This document shows, in pieces, positions 37,251-47,558 of a stretch of 64,000 nucleotides of DNA; position 1 is the first letter of the stretch, and each line of letters begins with the position of its first letter. Source of the DNA: Phycisphaerae bacterium (GTDB lineage: Bacteria; Planctomycetota; Phycisphaerae; UBA1845; Fen-1342); the NCBI GenBank assembly GCA_030428945.1, contig JAUIEC010000014.1:1-64000 (forward strand), given 5' to 3'. Made by a program: the position numbers and the translations under genes. A model generated the notes under the pieces. It worked only from the letters and a program-made list of their open reading frames with translations. It was not told the origin of the DNA and did no database searches.

Positions 37251-38408
37251 TCACCGTAAGAGCCCATCCAGCTCCGCCGTCAGCGTCGCACGCAGTCCGC
37301 TGCTGTAACCGACGTGCACGTGCGCGATCTTGCCGTCCCGCCCAATCACCACCGAGTGCGGGATCGGACCCACGCCGAAACTCCTGGCGATCTTCGCGCT
37401 GCGGTCCAGCACGACCGGGAACGACCAGCCCTTGCCGTCCATCAGCTTCTTCACCTTCTCAGGCTGCTCGGCAATGTTGACCGCGTAGAACACCACCCCG
37501 CGATCCTTCCGCGCAGCCGTCTCCTCGATCAGCACCGGCATCGCCATCAGGCACGGCTTGCACCACGTCGCCCAGAAGTCCAGCACGATCACGTCCTTGC
37601 CCAGGTGGTCGGCCAGGTTCACGCTGCCGCCGTCCAGCAGCGTCGCCTCGAACGCCGGCGCAGGCTGACCCGCCGCCACCGGCTGCGGACGCGGTCGCGC
37701 CGAACGGCCGGCCTGCGTCGGCCGGGCACCGCGCGGCGGCCGATGCGAATCCACCTTCGTCATCCCCTCGGGCGGATCGATCCTGAACGCTTCCGCCGGC
37801 GGAGGCGCCGAACGCCAGTCCTCGAAGTTCAGCGTCATCCGCACGTTGTCGGCCTCGCTGCGAAAACGCCACAGCCACGGCCTGCCACGGCCGATCCACA
37901 GCGTCACCGTCCGACCACCCGACTCGGCCACGAAACGGTCACACGGCTGCTCGTTGATCGTCTCCTGCCCGGCGTGCTTCAGCGTGTCCAGGTCCGACAG
38001 CATCGCCTGCCGGCCGAGCAGCTCGATCACCAGGTCGACCCCCGGCGTCGGCAGCGCACGCCCGGCCGTGTTCCAGTCGGCGAACGTGGCCGGGGCCGGT
38101 TCGAGCGTGTAGCGACGGGTCGCGCGCAGGCCGGTGTAGATCTGCTTCCCGTCCGAGATCAGCGTGCCACCCTGCTTGTCGTCCATCGTCCGGACATGCA
38201 GCAGGTTCGGCCGCTGCAGCCGCAGCGCGAAGCGCGTCTCGTTGCGAAAGTCCGCCTCCGCCAGCTCAACCTGGATCGCGTAGTTCGTCTCCGCGGCCCC
38301 AAGCTCGCGATAGAACGCACCGAACGCCTTCAGCCGCTCGGCACCGTCCGCCCACGCCGGCCCCGCCGCCAGCCCCAGCAAGCCAATCATCAGAACGCCC
38401 AGTCGCAT
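37251..38408 (-). CDS. secreted LolA/DUF2092-like domain fused to a TlpA/ResA thioredoxin domain
   Basis: A 385-residue exported protein. The signal peptide (1-20) is followed by a DUF2092-like, LolA-fold domain (about 25-220), a Pro/Arg-rich linker (230-250) and a thioredoxin-like domain of the TlpA/ResA type (about 255-385) with the redox motif WATWCKPCLMAMP. The second domain should act as a disulfide reductase or exchanger outside the cytoplasm, for example toward apocytochromes. The DUF2092 domain may bind lipid or lipoprotein. The stop codon is part of a GTGAAAAG repeat unit. Confidence 0.85.
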   Translation of the reverse strand: MRLGVLMIGLLGLAAGPAWADGAERLKAFGAFYRELGAAETNYAIQVELAEADFRNETRFALRLQRPNLLHVRTMDDKQGGTLISDGKQIYTGLRATRRYTLEPAPATFADWNTAGRALPTPGVDLVIELLGRQAMLSDLDTLKHAGQETINEQPCDRFVAESGGRTVTLWIGRGRPWLWRFRSEADNVRMTLNFEDWRSAPPPAEAFRIDPPEGMTKVDSHRPPRGARPTQAGRSARPRPQPVAAGQPAPAFEATLLDGGSVNLADHLGKDVIVLDFWATWCKPCLMAMPVLIEETAARKDRGVVFYAVNIAEQPEKVKKLMDGKGWSFPVVLDRSAKIARSFGVGPIPHSVVIGRDGKIAHVHVGYSSGLRATLTAELDGLLR

Positions 38409-38752
38409 CTCTCTCCCCTTTGATCCGTGCCCGCACGGAAGCCGTTCTTCGCGCCCGAACGCGGCGCGTCACCTGTCCATTCGTAACGCTGCCAGGCAGA
38501 CAGCGGGAAGACCACGGCGGAACCACCACGGAGACCGCAGGCCTCTGCCCTCGCTCCCTCAGGGCGAAGCGCAGTATATCGATCCGCCGCCGCCCTTTCC
38601 CCTTGGAGGCGATTGCACCAATCGCCTGTGAGCAAGTCAGCGAGGTTTGGAGAAACGGCCTCTCACGAACAACCTGTTACCTGGTCACGTGCTTACTTGC
38701 TTACTCAGAGGCTTTTGCGTTCTGATGCAGAAGCCTCCTATAGTGGGCGGCC
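38409..38752. other. 344-bp divergent spacer
   Basis: It holds the promoters of two divergent genes. A perfect 9-bp inverted repeat, AGGCGATTG/CAATCGCCT with a CAC loop, lies at 38607-38627. Short AAGTAAGC-type remnants are at 38684-38706 (CACGTGCTTACTTGC). A TATAGT box at 38739-38744 lies 9 bp before the plus-strand start codon, which is unusually close for a -10 element, so it was not called. Confidence 0.5.
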
Positions 38753-39490
38753 ATGGACATCAGCGCGATTCTCGACCGACTGGAACGCAGACTGCGCCGC
38801 CTGCGATTCGCCCCGCCGGTGACGCACGTCTACAACCCGCTCGTCTACGCCCGGGCCGCCTTCACCCAGTACCTCGACATGTACGGCCGGGGATCCCGGC
38901 GGTGCGTTCTGCTCGGCATGAATCCCGGACCGTGGGGCATGGCCCAGACCGGCGTGCCCTTCGGCGAAGTCGGCCACGTCCGCGACTGGCTCGGCATCGA
39001 CGCCGAGATCCGCCGGCCACGCAATGAACACCCGAAGCGCCCCGTGCAGGGCCTGGACTGCCCCCGCAGCGAAGTCAGCGGCGCCCGCCTGTGGGGCTGG
39101 GCCCGCCACCAGTTCGGCACCCCCGCGCGGTTCTTCCGCGAGTTCATCGTGCTGAACTACTGCCCGCTCGTGTTCATGGAGGAGTCCGGACGCAACCTGA
39201 CCCCCGACAAGCTGCCGGCCGCCGAGCGTGACCCGCTGCACGCGGCCTGCGACGAAGCCCTCGCGGCCCTGCTGTCGCACTACCGGCCGCAACTCGTCAT
39301 CGGCGTCGGCGCCTACGCCGAAAAGTGCCTGACCCGCGTCACGGGCACGCTCGACGGCCGGATCGAACCGCCACGGATCGGTCGCATCCTGCACCCCAGC
39401 CCCGCCAGCCCGGCCGCCAACCGCGACTGGGCCGGGCAGGTCACCGAACAGCTTCGCGGGCTCGGGGCCCTTCCGGCGGAGAAGCCGTGA
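38753..39490 (+). CDS. SMUG1-type single-strand-selective uracil-DNA glycosylase
   Basis: A 245-residue family 3 uracil-DNA glycosylase, which removes uracil and some oxidised pyrimidines from DNA in base-excision repair. Motif A is LLGMNPGPWGMAQTGVPFG (residues 53-71), including the Asn used for catalysis in SMUG enzymes. Motif B is HPSPASPAAN near residue 213, which inserts into the minor groove. Length is normal. The stop codon overlaps the start of the DUF4416 gene (TGATG). Confidence 0.9.
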   Translation: MDISAILDRLERRLRRLRFAPPVTHVYNPLVYARAAFTQYLDMYGRGSRRCVLLGMNPGPWGMAQTGVPFGEVGHVRDWLGIDAEIRRPRNEHPKRPVQGLDCPRSEVSGARLWGWARHQFGTPARFFREFIVLNYCPLVFMEESGRNLTPDKLPAAERDPLHAACDEALAALLSHYRPQLVIGVGAYAEKCLTRVTGTLDGRIEPPRIGRILHPSPASPAANRDWAGQVTEQLRGLGALPAEKP

Positions 39491-40020
39491 TGGCCGACGC
39501 GCGACGGGCCCGCCTGGTGAAGCTGATCGTCGATGTGCAGGCGACCGACGCCGACCTGCTCGACCGGGTCGGGCAGTTGCTCAGCCGCGCGTTCGGCCCC
39601 AGCGATCAGCGCAGCACGCCCCGCCCGGTCCAGGATCCGCCCGAACCCGAGAAGCAGGGCAGTTGGCAGCAGTTCCTCAGCTTCGCCACCCTGCTGGACC
39701 CCGGCCGACTTCCCGAGGCCCGCCGCCTGACGGCCGCGATCGAGAAGCGTCTGGCGGCCGACTGCGCGGTCCTGGAGGGCCTGGGCCCGGCCTGGATCGA
39801 CCCCGGATACCTGACGGCCGGCAAGGTGATCCGATCACACGCAACCGACGACCATGACAGGATTTACGTCGCAGACGGCGTATTCGCCCAGATCGTCATG
39901 CGGTTCGCGGATAACCAGTGGACACCGCGGGACGGGGCGGGCGATGGTTATCGGACAGAGAGCGAGGGCTTCTTCCGGTCCGCCCGCGACCTGTACCTCG
40001 AACAACTGAACGGCGGATGA
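39490..40020 (+). CDS. DUF4416 family protein
   Basis: A 176-residue protein matching DUF4416: start pattern RLVKLIVDVQATDADLLDRV, central FLSFATLLDPGRL, then WIDPGYLTAGKVIRSHA, IYVADGVFAQIVMRF and a C-terminal helix FFRSARDLYLEQL. The family is of unknown function and common in deep-branching bacteria. The ATG was placed at 39490 because it overlaps the glycosylase stop codon, which implies translational coupling and a possible shared role in DNA maintenance. Confidence 0.82.
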   Translation: MADARRARLVKLIVDVQATDADLLDRVGQLLSRAFGPSDQRSTPRPVQDPPEPEKQGSWQQFLSFATLLDPGRLPEARRLTAAIEKRLAADCAVLEGLGPAWIDPGYLTAGKVIRSHATDDHDRIYVADGVFAQIVMRFADNQWTPRDGAGDGYRTESEGFFRSARDLYLEQLNGG

Positions 40021-40075
40021 GGCCCGACCCTCGACCATCTGGCTTCCTCGCTCCCCGGCTCCCTTTCCATCAATT

Positions 40076-40104
40076 CTGACAGGCCGTATTGACCAAATTA
40101 TAAT
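40076..40104 (+). promoter_or_regulatory. sigma-70-type promoter of the suf cluster
   Basis: CTGACA (40076-40081, five of six to TTGACA) and TATAAT (40099-40104, perfect) are separated by 17 bp. They lie 46 bp upstream of the sufR start codon. Such a consensus promoter stands out in the GC-rich background. SufR-like proteins repress their own operons, so the operator is expected to overlap this site. No clear palindrome was identified. Confidence 0.65.
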
Positions 40105-40150
40105 GGCGGGATAGTCTCCTCTGGATTCTGAACCACCGGGGATTCCGTCG

Positions 40151-40849
40151 ATGCCGCAGACCACCATCGGAGCTGAACTGGGCGTTCCGGCCCGCCAGAT
40201 TCTGGCGACGCTGGCCCGTTCCGGCCAGGCGACGATCACGGAACTGGTCGAGCACCTCGGCGTAACCACCACCGCGATCCGCCAGCAGGTCAATCGCCTG
40301 GTCGCCGACGACTGGCTGATCTGCCAGAAACGCCGCGGCGGACCCGGCCGACCGGCCGACGTCTTCTCGCTGACCGACAAGGCCCGGCAGTGGTTCGGCC
40401 AGAGCGCCGAGCGCCTCTGCCGGCTGATCCTCGAAGAAATGGCCGGCGAGATCGGCCCGCAACAGGCCCAGGCGATCCTGGCCCGCGTCAGCCGACGGAT
40501 GGCCGACGACCTCCGCTCGGCCGTGGCCGACGCGAACGAGGCCGAGTCGGTCGACGCGCTGGCGGCGGCCCTGAACGAGCAGGGCATCCTGGCCGAGAGC
40601 GAGGCGGGCACGCGACTGACGGTCTTCACCTGCCCGTTCCCCGACCTGGCGCCCGATCACCCGGAGATCTGCGAACTCGAGCGGGCGGCGGTCAGCGACC
40701 TGGTCGGAACCTCGGTCAAGCTCGAATGCTGCCGCAGCGACGGCCAGCGGCGTTGTGATTTTGTTGTTGAAAAGCCGGCCGCGGGTGCATCCGAAACGGG
40801 CGCACCGGTCGGAATCAGGATGTACGAAGACGGAGAGAATCGCCCATGA
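40151..40849 (+). CDS. sufR: SufR-like Fe-S-sensing repressor
   Basis: A 232-residue regulator. The N-terminal winged helix (about residues 14-75, LARSGQATITELVEHLGVTTTAIRQQ in parts) is of the DeoR/ArsR-like class found in SufR. The C-terminal part carries Cys residues C161, C174, C193 or C194 and C202, in the pattern CPFPDL...PEIC...CC...RRC that ligates an Fe-S cluster in SufR. As first gene of the suf cluster with a 4-bp overlap to the next gene, it is the likely autorepressor that is relieved when cluster levels fall. Confidence 0.87.
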   Translation: MPQTTIGAELGVPARQILATLARSGQATITELVEHLGVTTTAIRQQVNRLVADDWLICQKRRGGPGRPADVFSLTDKARQWFGQSAERLCRLILEEMAGEIGPQQAQAILARVSRRMADDLRSAVADANEAESVDALAAALNEQGILAESEAGTRLTVFTCPFPDLAPDHPEICELERAAVSDLVGTSVKLECCRSDGQRRCDFVVEKPAAGASETGAPVGIRMYEDGENRP

Positions 40850-41283
40850 GTGCCAACCCGGAAACGAACGCCCCGCAGGATGCCGATCAGCCGCAACTGG
40901 TGGCCCGCAGCCGGGCGACCGAGGCCCGCGAGGGGCAGGACATTCACCTGACGCCGAAGGCGGCCGAGCAGGTGCGGGCCTACCTCGAGAAGGACAACCA
41001 TCCGGACACGATGTACCTGTTCGTCGGCGTCAAGGGTGGCGGGTGCAGCGGACTGAGCTACATCCTCGACCTGCGTGACGAGGCCCACGCCCCGGTCAAG
41101 GAGACCGACGAGGTGTTCCTCTCGGAGGGGATCGTGATCGTCTGCGACCTGAAGAGCTACGTGGTCGGCAACCTGACCGGCACGACCATCGACTACCAGG
41201 AAGGCATGATGGGAGCCGGCTTCACCTTCAACAACCCGAACGCGAAGCACTCGTGCGGGTGCGGGTCGAGCTACTCGGCCTAG
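40846..41283 (+). CDS. sufA: A-type Fe-S carrier protein (SufA/ErpA/IscA family)
   Basis: A 145-residue protein. The conserved Cys residues are C67 (GGGCSGLSY), C137 and C139 (HSCGCGSS), which bind the transferred cluster. The first 30 residues are a non-conserved polar extension. The start overlaps sufR by 4 bp (ATGA). It delivers clusters from the SufBCD scaffold to targets. sufB follows after 146 bp. Confidence 0.9.
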   Translation: MSANPETNAPQDADQPQLVARSRATEAREGQDIHLTPKAAEQVRAYLEKDNHPDTMYLFVGVKGGGCSGLSYILDLRDEAHAPVKETDEVFLSEGIVIVCDLKSYVVGNLTGTTIDYQEGMMGAGFTFNNPNAKHSCGCGSSYSA

Positions 41284-41429
41284 GGGCGAAACAGGGCACG
41301 GGTGCGGGTGGGCATTGCCTCCGCTTCTCGTGCCGGGGGCCACGGGCGAGCGCCTGTGCCGTGAATGGACAGCATCAGGGAAGCAAGGTCGGGGCGCGGC
41401 GCCCGGCCGGTGACGGGAGAGACTGTCGG

Positions 41430-42878
<1,449 letters not shown>

Positions 42879-42895
42879 CGCGGGCTTTGCCCGCG
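42879..42895 (+). terminator. hairpin directly after the sufB stop codon
   Basis: CGCGGGC and GCCCGCG form a perfect 7-bp stem with a TTT loop starting at the base after the TAG. There is no T run, so it is more likely an RNA-processing or stabilising hairpin, or an attenuator, than a full terminator. Confidence 0.45.
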
Positions 42896-43157
42896 AGGGA
42901 ACAGGGAACAGGGAACAGGGAACAGGCACAGGCACCAGGCACCAGGCACCAGGCACAGGCCCTGTGGCACAGGCGTCTCGCCTGTGGACGAAACACACTG
43001 TGGAACAGGCGTCTTGCCTGTGGATGAAACACACTGTGGAACAGGCGTCTCGCCTGTGGATGAAACACACTGTGGCACAGGCGACTCGCCTGTGGATGAA
43101 ACCCGCTGTGGCACAGGCGTCTCGCCTGTGGACAACCGAAGGAAAGTGACAAGCACG
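42896..43157. repeat. repeat-filled gap between sufB and sufC
   Basis: 42896-42960 holds GGGAACA units followed by AGGCACC/AGGCACA units. Five CACAGGCGTCTCGCCTGTG-type hairpins then start at 42968, 43004, 43040, 43076 and 43112, evenly spaced by 36 bp, with GGATGAAACACACTGTGG linkers. The family is the one seen in the 15-copy array at 14168-14795. Confidence 0.92.
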
Positions 43158-43910
43158 ATGTTGGAAATCAAGAATCTGCACGCGAGCGTGGACGGACACG
43201 AGGTCCTCAAGGGACTCAACCTGACGATCGAGGCCGGCGGGGTCCATTCGATCATGGGACCCAACGGCTCCGGCAAGAGCACCCTCGCGCAGGTGCTGGC
43301 CGGACGCGAAACCTACGAGGTCACCGACGGTCAGATCCTCTACAAGGGCAAGGACCTGCTCGAGATGGCGCCCGAGGAACGCGCCTGCGAAGGCATCTTC
43401 CTCGCCTTCCAGTACCCGGTCGAGATCCCCGGCGTCACCAACAGCTACTTCCTGAAGAGCGCCCTGAACTCGATCCGCAAGTACCGCGGGGAAGACGAAC
43501 TCGACGCCGTCGAATTCCTCAAGCTCGTCCGCGAAAAGATGAAGACCGTCGAACTCGACGAACGCCTCCTCAACCGGGCGATCAACGAAGGCTTCTCCGG
43601 CGGTGAGAAGAAGCGCAACGAAATCTTCCAGATGGCCGTGCTCGAACCGACCATGGCGATCCTCGACGAAACCGACTCGGGCCTCGACATCGACGCCCTC
43701 CGCATCGTCGCCGAAGGCGTCAATCAGCTTCGCGGCCCCGAACGCAGCTTCCTGGTCATCACCCACTACCAGCGACTGCTGAACTACATCGTGCCCGACC
43801 ACGTGCACGTGCTGGTCGACGGACGCATCGTCCGCTCCGGCGGAAAGGAACTCGCCCTCGAACTCGAAGACAAGGGCTACAGCTGGCTCGAGGAAGCCGC
43901 CACGGCCTAG
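43158..43910 (+). CDS. sufC: SufC, ATPase of the SufBCD complex
   Basis: A 250-residue ABC-type ATPase. Walker A is GPNGSGKST, the signature is FSGGEKKRNE and Walker B is MAILDETDSGLD, the SufC-type D-loop. The ATG at 43158 follows the hairpin array. An upstream in-frame extension through the array was rejected because it is a repeat translation. It ends in TAGGGAACACG, where a degenerate GGAACACG/GAGCGAAC tract begins at the stop codon. Confidence 0.95.
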   Translation: MLEIKNLHASVDGHEVLKGLNLTIEAGGVHSIMGPNGSGKSTLAQVLAGRETYEVTDGQILYKGKDLLEMAPEERACEGIFLAFQYPVEIPGVTNSYFLKSALNSIRKYRGEDELDAVEFLKLVREKMKTVELDERLLNRAINEGFSGGEKKRNEIFQMAVLEPTMAILDETDSGLDIDALRIVAEGVNQLRGPERSFLVITHYQRLLNYIVPDHVHVLVDGRIVRSGGKELALELEDKGYSWLEEAATA

Positions 43911-44013
43911 GGAACACGAACGAGCGAACACGGAAGCGCAGGGAAGAGACCAGCACGACGCCGCTCCCTTCGCGAACTCGGCCTGTCGGCCTTACATCGC
44001 AGGAACCATACGC

Positions 44014-45339
44014 ATGAGCGTTGCCATCGAATCGAACCACTACGAACAGGCCTTCGCCGCCGCCGGTCTCGACCAGGGACCCGCCTGGCTGACCGCCCTC
44101 CGCCAGACCGGACTGGCCGCCTTCGCCGCCGTCGGCTTCCCGACCACCCAGCACGAGGACTGGCGCTACACCAGCCTCGGCAACATCCCGAAGACCCCGT
44201 TCCGCCCGGCCGAGACCGCCTCCGTCGACGCCTCCGTCCTCGAACCGGTCCTGTTCGACGACGACCGGGTCGACCGACTCGTCTTCGTCAACGGACACTA
44301 CGACCAGAAACTCAGCCGCATCGACCAGTTGCCCGCCGGCGTGGTCGTCCAGTCGCTCGCCGATGCCATCGCGGCCGACCTGCCGCTGCTGGCCGCCCAC
44401 CTCGGGCAGCACGCCCGACTCGACGGACACCCCTTCGCGGCCCTGGCCACCGCCTTCGTCCGAGACGGCGTCGTCGTGCACGTGCCGAAGGGCGTCGCCC
44501 TCGAACGCCCGGTGCACGTGATCCACGTCAGCCGCCCCGGCGCGGAACCGGCCCTGGTCTGCCCGCGGCTGCTGCTGGTGGCCGAGGAAAGCAGCCAGGC
44601 GATGCTGGTCGAGACGTTCCTCGGCACGGACCGCGGCCCGCACCTGGTCGCGCCGGTGGCCGAGATCGTCGCCGGCGAGAACGCCTTCGTCGATCACTAC
44701 CGCGTGCAGCACGAGTCGCTCGAGACCGGCTTCTTCGGTCTGCTGCGGATCCAGCAGGCCCGCAGTTCCAACGTGCAGAGCCACCTGCTGAACTTCGGCG
44801 GCGCGGTCGTCCGCAACGAAATCGCCGCGCACCTGGCCGGCGAGGGCGGCAACTGCGACCTGTACGGGCTGTTCATGCCGACCGGAACGCAGCACATGGA
44901 CAACCACCTGCGGGTCGAGCACGAGGCCCCGCACTGCGACAGCCGCGAGTTCTTCAAGGGCATCCTCGACGAGAAAGGCACCGGCGTGTTCACCGGCCGG
45001 ATCTACGTCCACAAGCCCGCCCAGAAGACCGACGCCAAGCAGAGCAACATGAACCTGCTGCTCAGCCCCGACGCGCAGATCGATACCAAGCCGCAGCTCG
45101 AAATCTTCGCCGACGACGTCAAGTGCACCCACGGCGCGACGATCGGACAGATGGACGAGGACGCGCTCTTCTACCTGCGGGCCCGCGGCGTCGACGCCAG
45201 GTCCGCCCGCAGCCTGCTCGTCTACGCCTTCGCCAGCGAAACCGTCGAACAGGTCAGCCACCCCGCCCTGCGGACACTGCTGCACGAGGCGATCATCACC
45301 CGCCTGCCGCACGGCGTCGACCTGAAGGAGCTTGTGTGA
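44014..45339 (+). CDS. sufD: SufD, scaffold subunit of the SufBCD complex
   Basis: A 441-residue SufD. The N-terminal region (HEDWRYTSLGNI) and the C-terminal core (ATIGQMDEDALFYLRARG, and the conserved DVKCTHGATIGQ) are typical. It pairs with SufB as the second SufC-binding subunit. The 103-bp gap to sufC contains only a degenerate purine tract. The stop codon overlaps the sufS start. Confidence 0.94.
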   Translation: MSVAIESNHYEQAFAAAGLDQGPAWLTALRQTGLAAFAAVGFPTTQHEDWRYTSLGNIPKTPFRPAETASVDASVLEPVLFDDDRVDRLVFVNGHYDQKLSRIDQLPAGVVVQSLADAIAADLPLLAAHLGQHARLDGHPFAALATAFVRDGVVVHVPKGVALERPVHVIHVSRPGAEPALVCPRLLLVAEESSQAMLVETFLGTDRGPHLVAPVAEIVAGENAFVDHYRVQHESLETGFFGLLRIQQARSSNVQSHLLNFGGAVVRNEIAAHLAGEGGNCDLYGLFMPTGTQHMDNHLRVEHEAPHCDSREFFKGILDEKGTGVFTGRIYVHKPAQKTDAKQSNMNLLLSPDAQIDTKPQLEIFADDVKCTHGATIGQMDEDALFYLRARGVDARSARSLLVYAFASETVEQVSHPALRTLLHEAIITRLPHGVDLKELV

Positions 45340-46589
45340 GCGTGATGCCCACGCCGCGAACGCCGACCGCCGCCCTCGACGTCGACCGGATCCGGACCGA
45401 CTTCCCGATCCTGTCCCGCGAAATGTCCGGCCGGCCGCTCGTCTACCTCGACAACGCGGCCACCGCCCAGAAACCGCAGGCCGTCCTCGATGCCGTGGCC
45501 GGCTACTACCGCGGGCACAACGCCAACGTCCATCGCGGCGTGCACACCCTCAGCATGGAAGCCACCGACGCCTACGAGGCCGCCCGGCGGAAGATCCAGA
45601 GCCACCTCGGCGCCGAACGCGTCGAGAGCATCGTCTTCCTCCGCGGCACCACCGAGGCCGTCAACTTCGTCGCCCAGACCTACGGACGCAGCCGGATCAC
45701 CGCCGGGGACGAGATCGTCATCTCGGCGATGGAGCACCACTCGAACATCGTGCCGTGGCAACTGCTCTGCGAACAGGTCGGGGCCGTGCTGAAGGTCGCG
45801 CCGATCGACGACAACGGCGACATCATCGTCGAACAGTACGAGAAGCTGCTGGGCGAGCGCACCCGGCTCGTGGCCCTGGCGCACATCTCGAACGCGCTCG
45901 GCACGATCAACCCGCTCGACACGCTGGTTCCGCTGGCCCGCCGGCGCGGCATCCCGGTCCTCATCGACGGCGCCCAGGCCGCCCCGCACACCGCCATCGA
46001 CGTGCGGGCCCTCGACTGCGACTTCTACACGATCTCCGGCCACAAGGTCTTCGCCCCGACCGGGATCGGGGCGCTGTACATCCGGCCCGAGTGGCTCGAC
46101 AAGCTGCCTCCCTACCAGGGCGGCGGCGAGATGATCCGCTCGGTGACGTTCGAGAAGACCGAGTACGCCCCCGCCCCGGCCCGCTTCGAAGCCGGGACAC
46201 CGAACATCGCCGGCGCGATCGGACTCGGCGCGGCCCTCGACTACATCAACGCGCTCGGACTCGACGCGATCGAACGCTACGAGCACGACCTGCTCGACTA
46301 CGGCACGGCCCAACTGGCGACCCTGCCGCAGGTCCGCATGATCGGCACCGCCAGACGCAAGGCCTCGGTCCTGTCGTTCGAACTGCAGGGCGTCCACCCG
46401 CACGATGTCGGCACGATCCTCGACCAGCAGGGCATCGCGATCCGCACCGGCCACCACTGCGCCCAGCCGGTCATGGACCGCTTCGGCGTCCCCGCCACCT
46501 GTCGGGCCTCGCTGGCGTTCTACAACACGCGGGCCGAGATCGACGCGCTGGTCGCGGGCCTCCGCAAGGTCCTGGAGTTGTTTGCCTGA
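45336..46589 (+). CDS. sufS: SufS-type cysteine desulfurase
   Basis: A 417-residue class II cysteine desulfurase that supplies sulfur to the SufBCD scaffold. The PLP lysine is K237 (TISGHKVFAPTG), the persulfide cysteine is C375 (HHCAQPVMDRF). The N-terminal YLDNAATAQKP is typical. A GTG at 45336 was chosen because GAAGGAG precedes it by five bases and it overlaps the sufD stop codon (GTGA). A GTG and an ATG shortly downstream are alternatives. Confidence 0.93.
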   Translation: MSVMPTPRTPTAALDVDRIRTDFPILSREMSGRPLVYLDNAATAQKPQAVLDAVAGYYRGHNANVHRGVHTLSMEATDAYEAARRKIQSHLGAERVESIVFLRGTTEAVNFVAQTYGRSRITAGDEIVISAMEHHSNIVPWQLLCEQVGAVLKVAPIDDNGDIIVEQYEKLLGERTRLVALAHISNALGTINPLDTLVPLARRRGIPVLIDGAQAAPHTAIDVRALDCDFYTISGHKVFAPTGIGALYIRPEWLDKLPPYQGGGEMIRSVTFEKTEYAPAPARFEAGTPNIAGAIGLGAALDYINALGLDAIERYEHDLLDYGTAQLATLPQVRMIGTARRKASVLSFELQGVHPHDVGTILDQQGIAIRTGHHCAQPVMDRFGVPATCRASLAFYNTRAEIDALVAGLRKVLELFA

Positions 46590-47032
46590 TGTCCGAATTG
46601 CAGGATCTGTACCAGCAGATGATTCTCGACCACTACCGCAGTCCGCGGAACTGCCGGCAGATCGACGAGTGCTCGTGCAGCGCGAACGGGCACAACCCGC
46701 TGTGCGGCGATCGCATCGCGGTCTATGTCGATGTCGTCGACGGCGTCATCCGCGACGTCTCGTTCGAGGGTTCCGGCTGCGCCATCTCGACCGCCTCGGC
46801 CTCGCTGATGACCGAAGCGGTCAAGGGAAAGACCGTCGAGCAGGCCCACGCGCTGTTCAAGGTCTTCCACAACCTGATCACCGGCGAGGCCCGCGGCGAC
46901 GAGGACCTCGGCAAGCTCGAGATCTTCGCCGGCGTCCGCCAGTACCCGACCCGGGTCAAGTGCGCCACGCTCGCCTGGCACACGCTCGAAGCGGCCCTCA
47001 AGGAAGACGGCAGCGAAGTCAGCACCGAATAA
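46589..47032 (+). CDS. sufU: SufU-type sulfurtransferase/scaffold
   Basis: A 147-residue SufU. The conserved zinc ligands and catalytic residues are C39 with D41 (PLCGDR), C64 (GSGCAIS) and a third Cys in RVKCATLAW. SufU takes the persulfide from SufS and passes it to the scaffold. The start overlaps the sufS stop codon (TGATG). The stop codon TAA is the first part of an AAGTAAGC/AAGGGAGC tract. Confidence 0.94.
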   Translation: MSELQDLYQQMILDHYRSPRNCRQIDECSCSANGHNPLCGDRIAVYVDVVDGVIRDVSFEGSGCAISTASASLMTEAVKGKTVEQAHALFKVFHNLITGEARGDEDLGKLEIFAGVRQYPTRVKCATLAWHTLEAALKEDGSEVSTE

Positions 47033-47144
47033 GTAAGCAAGGGAGCAGGTCAGCAAGTAGGCATGGCTTGGCCGAAGCAGCCTCAGCCGACGTCCCGGCC
47101 TGCTCACCGATCATCTCGGTTACGAAGAACACGGAAGCCTGAGT

Positions 47145-47558
47145 ATGTCTGACACCGTTCGCAACAACATCATCGAGATCCTCAAGACCGTCCGCGACCC
47201 CGAGATCCCGGTCAACCTCTACGACCTCGGCCTGATCTACGACATCGCGATCGACGGCGACAAGGCGGCCATCACGATGACGCTGACCTCGCCGAACTGC
47301 CCGGTCGCCGAGATGCTCCCCGAGCAGGTCCGCCAGATGGCCGAGATGGCCGACGGGATCGAGACCGCCACGGTCGAACTGGTCTTCGACCCGCCCTGGA
47401 CCCCTGACAAACTCACCGAAGCCGGCAAGCTCGAACTGAGCCTGATGGGCATGGAACACATCTTCGAGAAAGGCAACCACCCGCACGCCCCGCCGATGAT
47501 CTCGAAGGACGAGGTCTTCGGAGGGAGCAAGGGAGCCAGGGACCAAGGGAGCAGGTAA
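47145..47558 (+). CDS. sufT: SufT/MIP18-family (DUF59) Fe-S assembly protein
   Basis: A 137-residue DUF59 protein. The core PEIPVNLYDLGLIYDI and LTSPNCPVAEMLPEQV, with the conserved Cys, fit SufT, which assists Fe-S maturation under high demand. DUF59 proteins of this group normally end near 105-125 residues. Here the last eleven residues (GGSKGARDQGSR-like) are encoded by a GGGAGCAA tract, and the stop codon is in the tract itself. Confidence 0.88.
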   Translation: MSDTVRNNIIEILKTVRDPEIPVNLYDLGLIYDIAIDGDKAAITMTLTSPNCPVAEMLPEQVRQMAEMADGIETATVELVFDPPWTPDKLTEAGKLELSLMGMEHIFEKGNHPHAPPMISKDEVFGGSKGARDQGSR

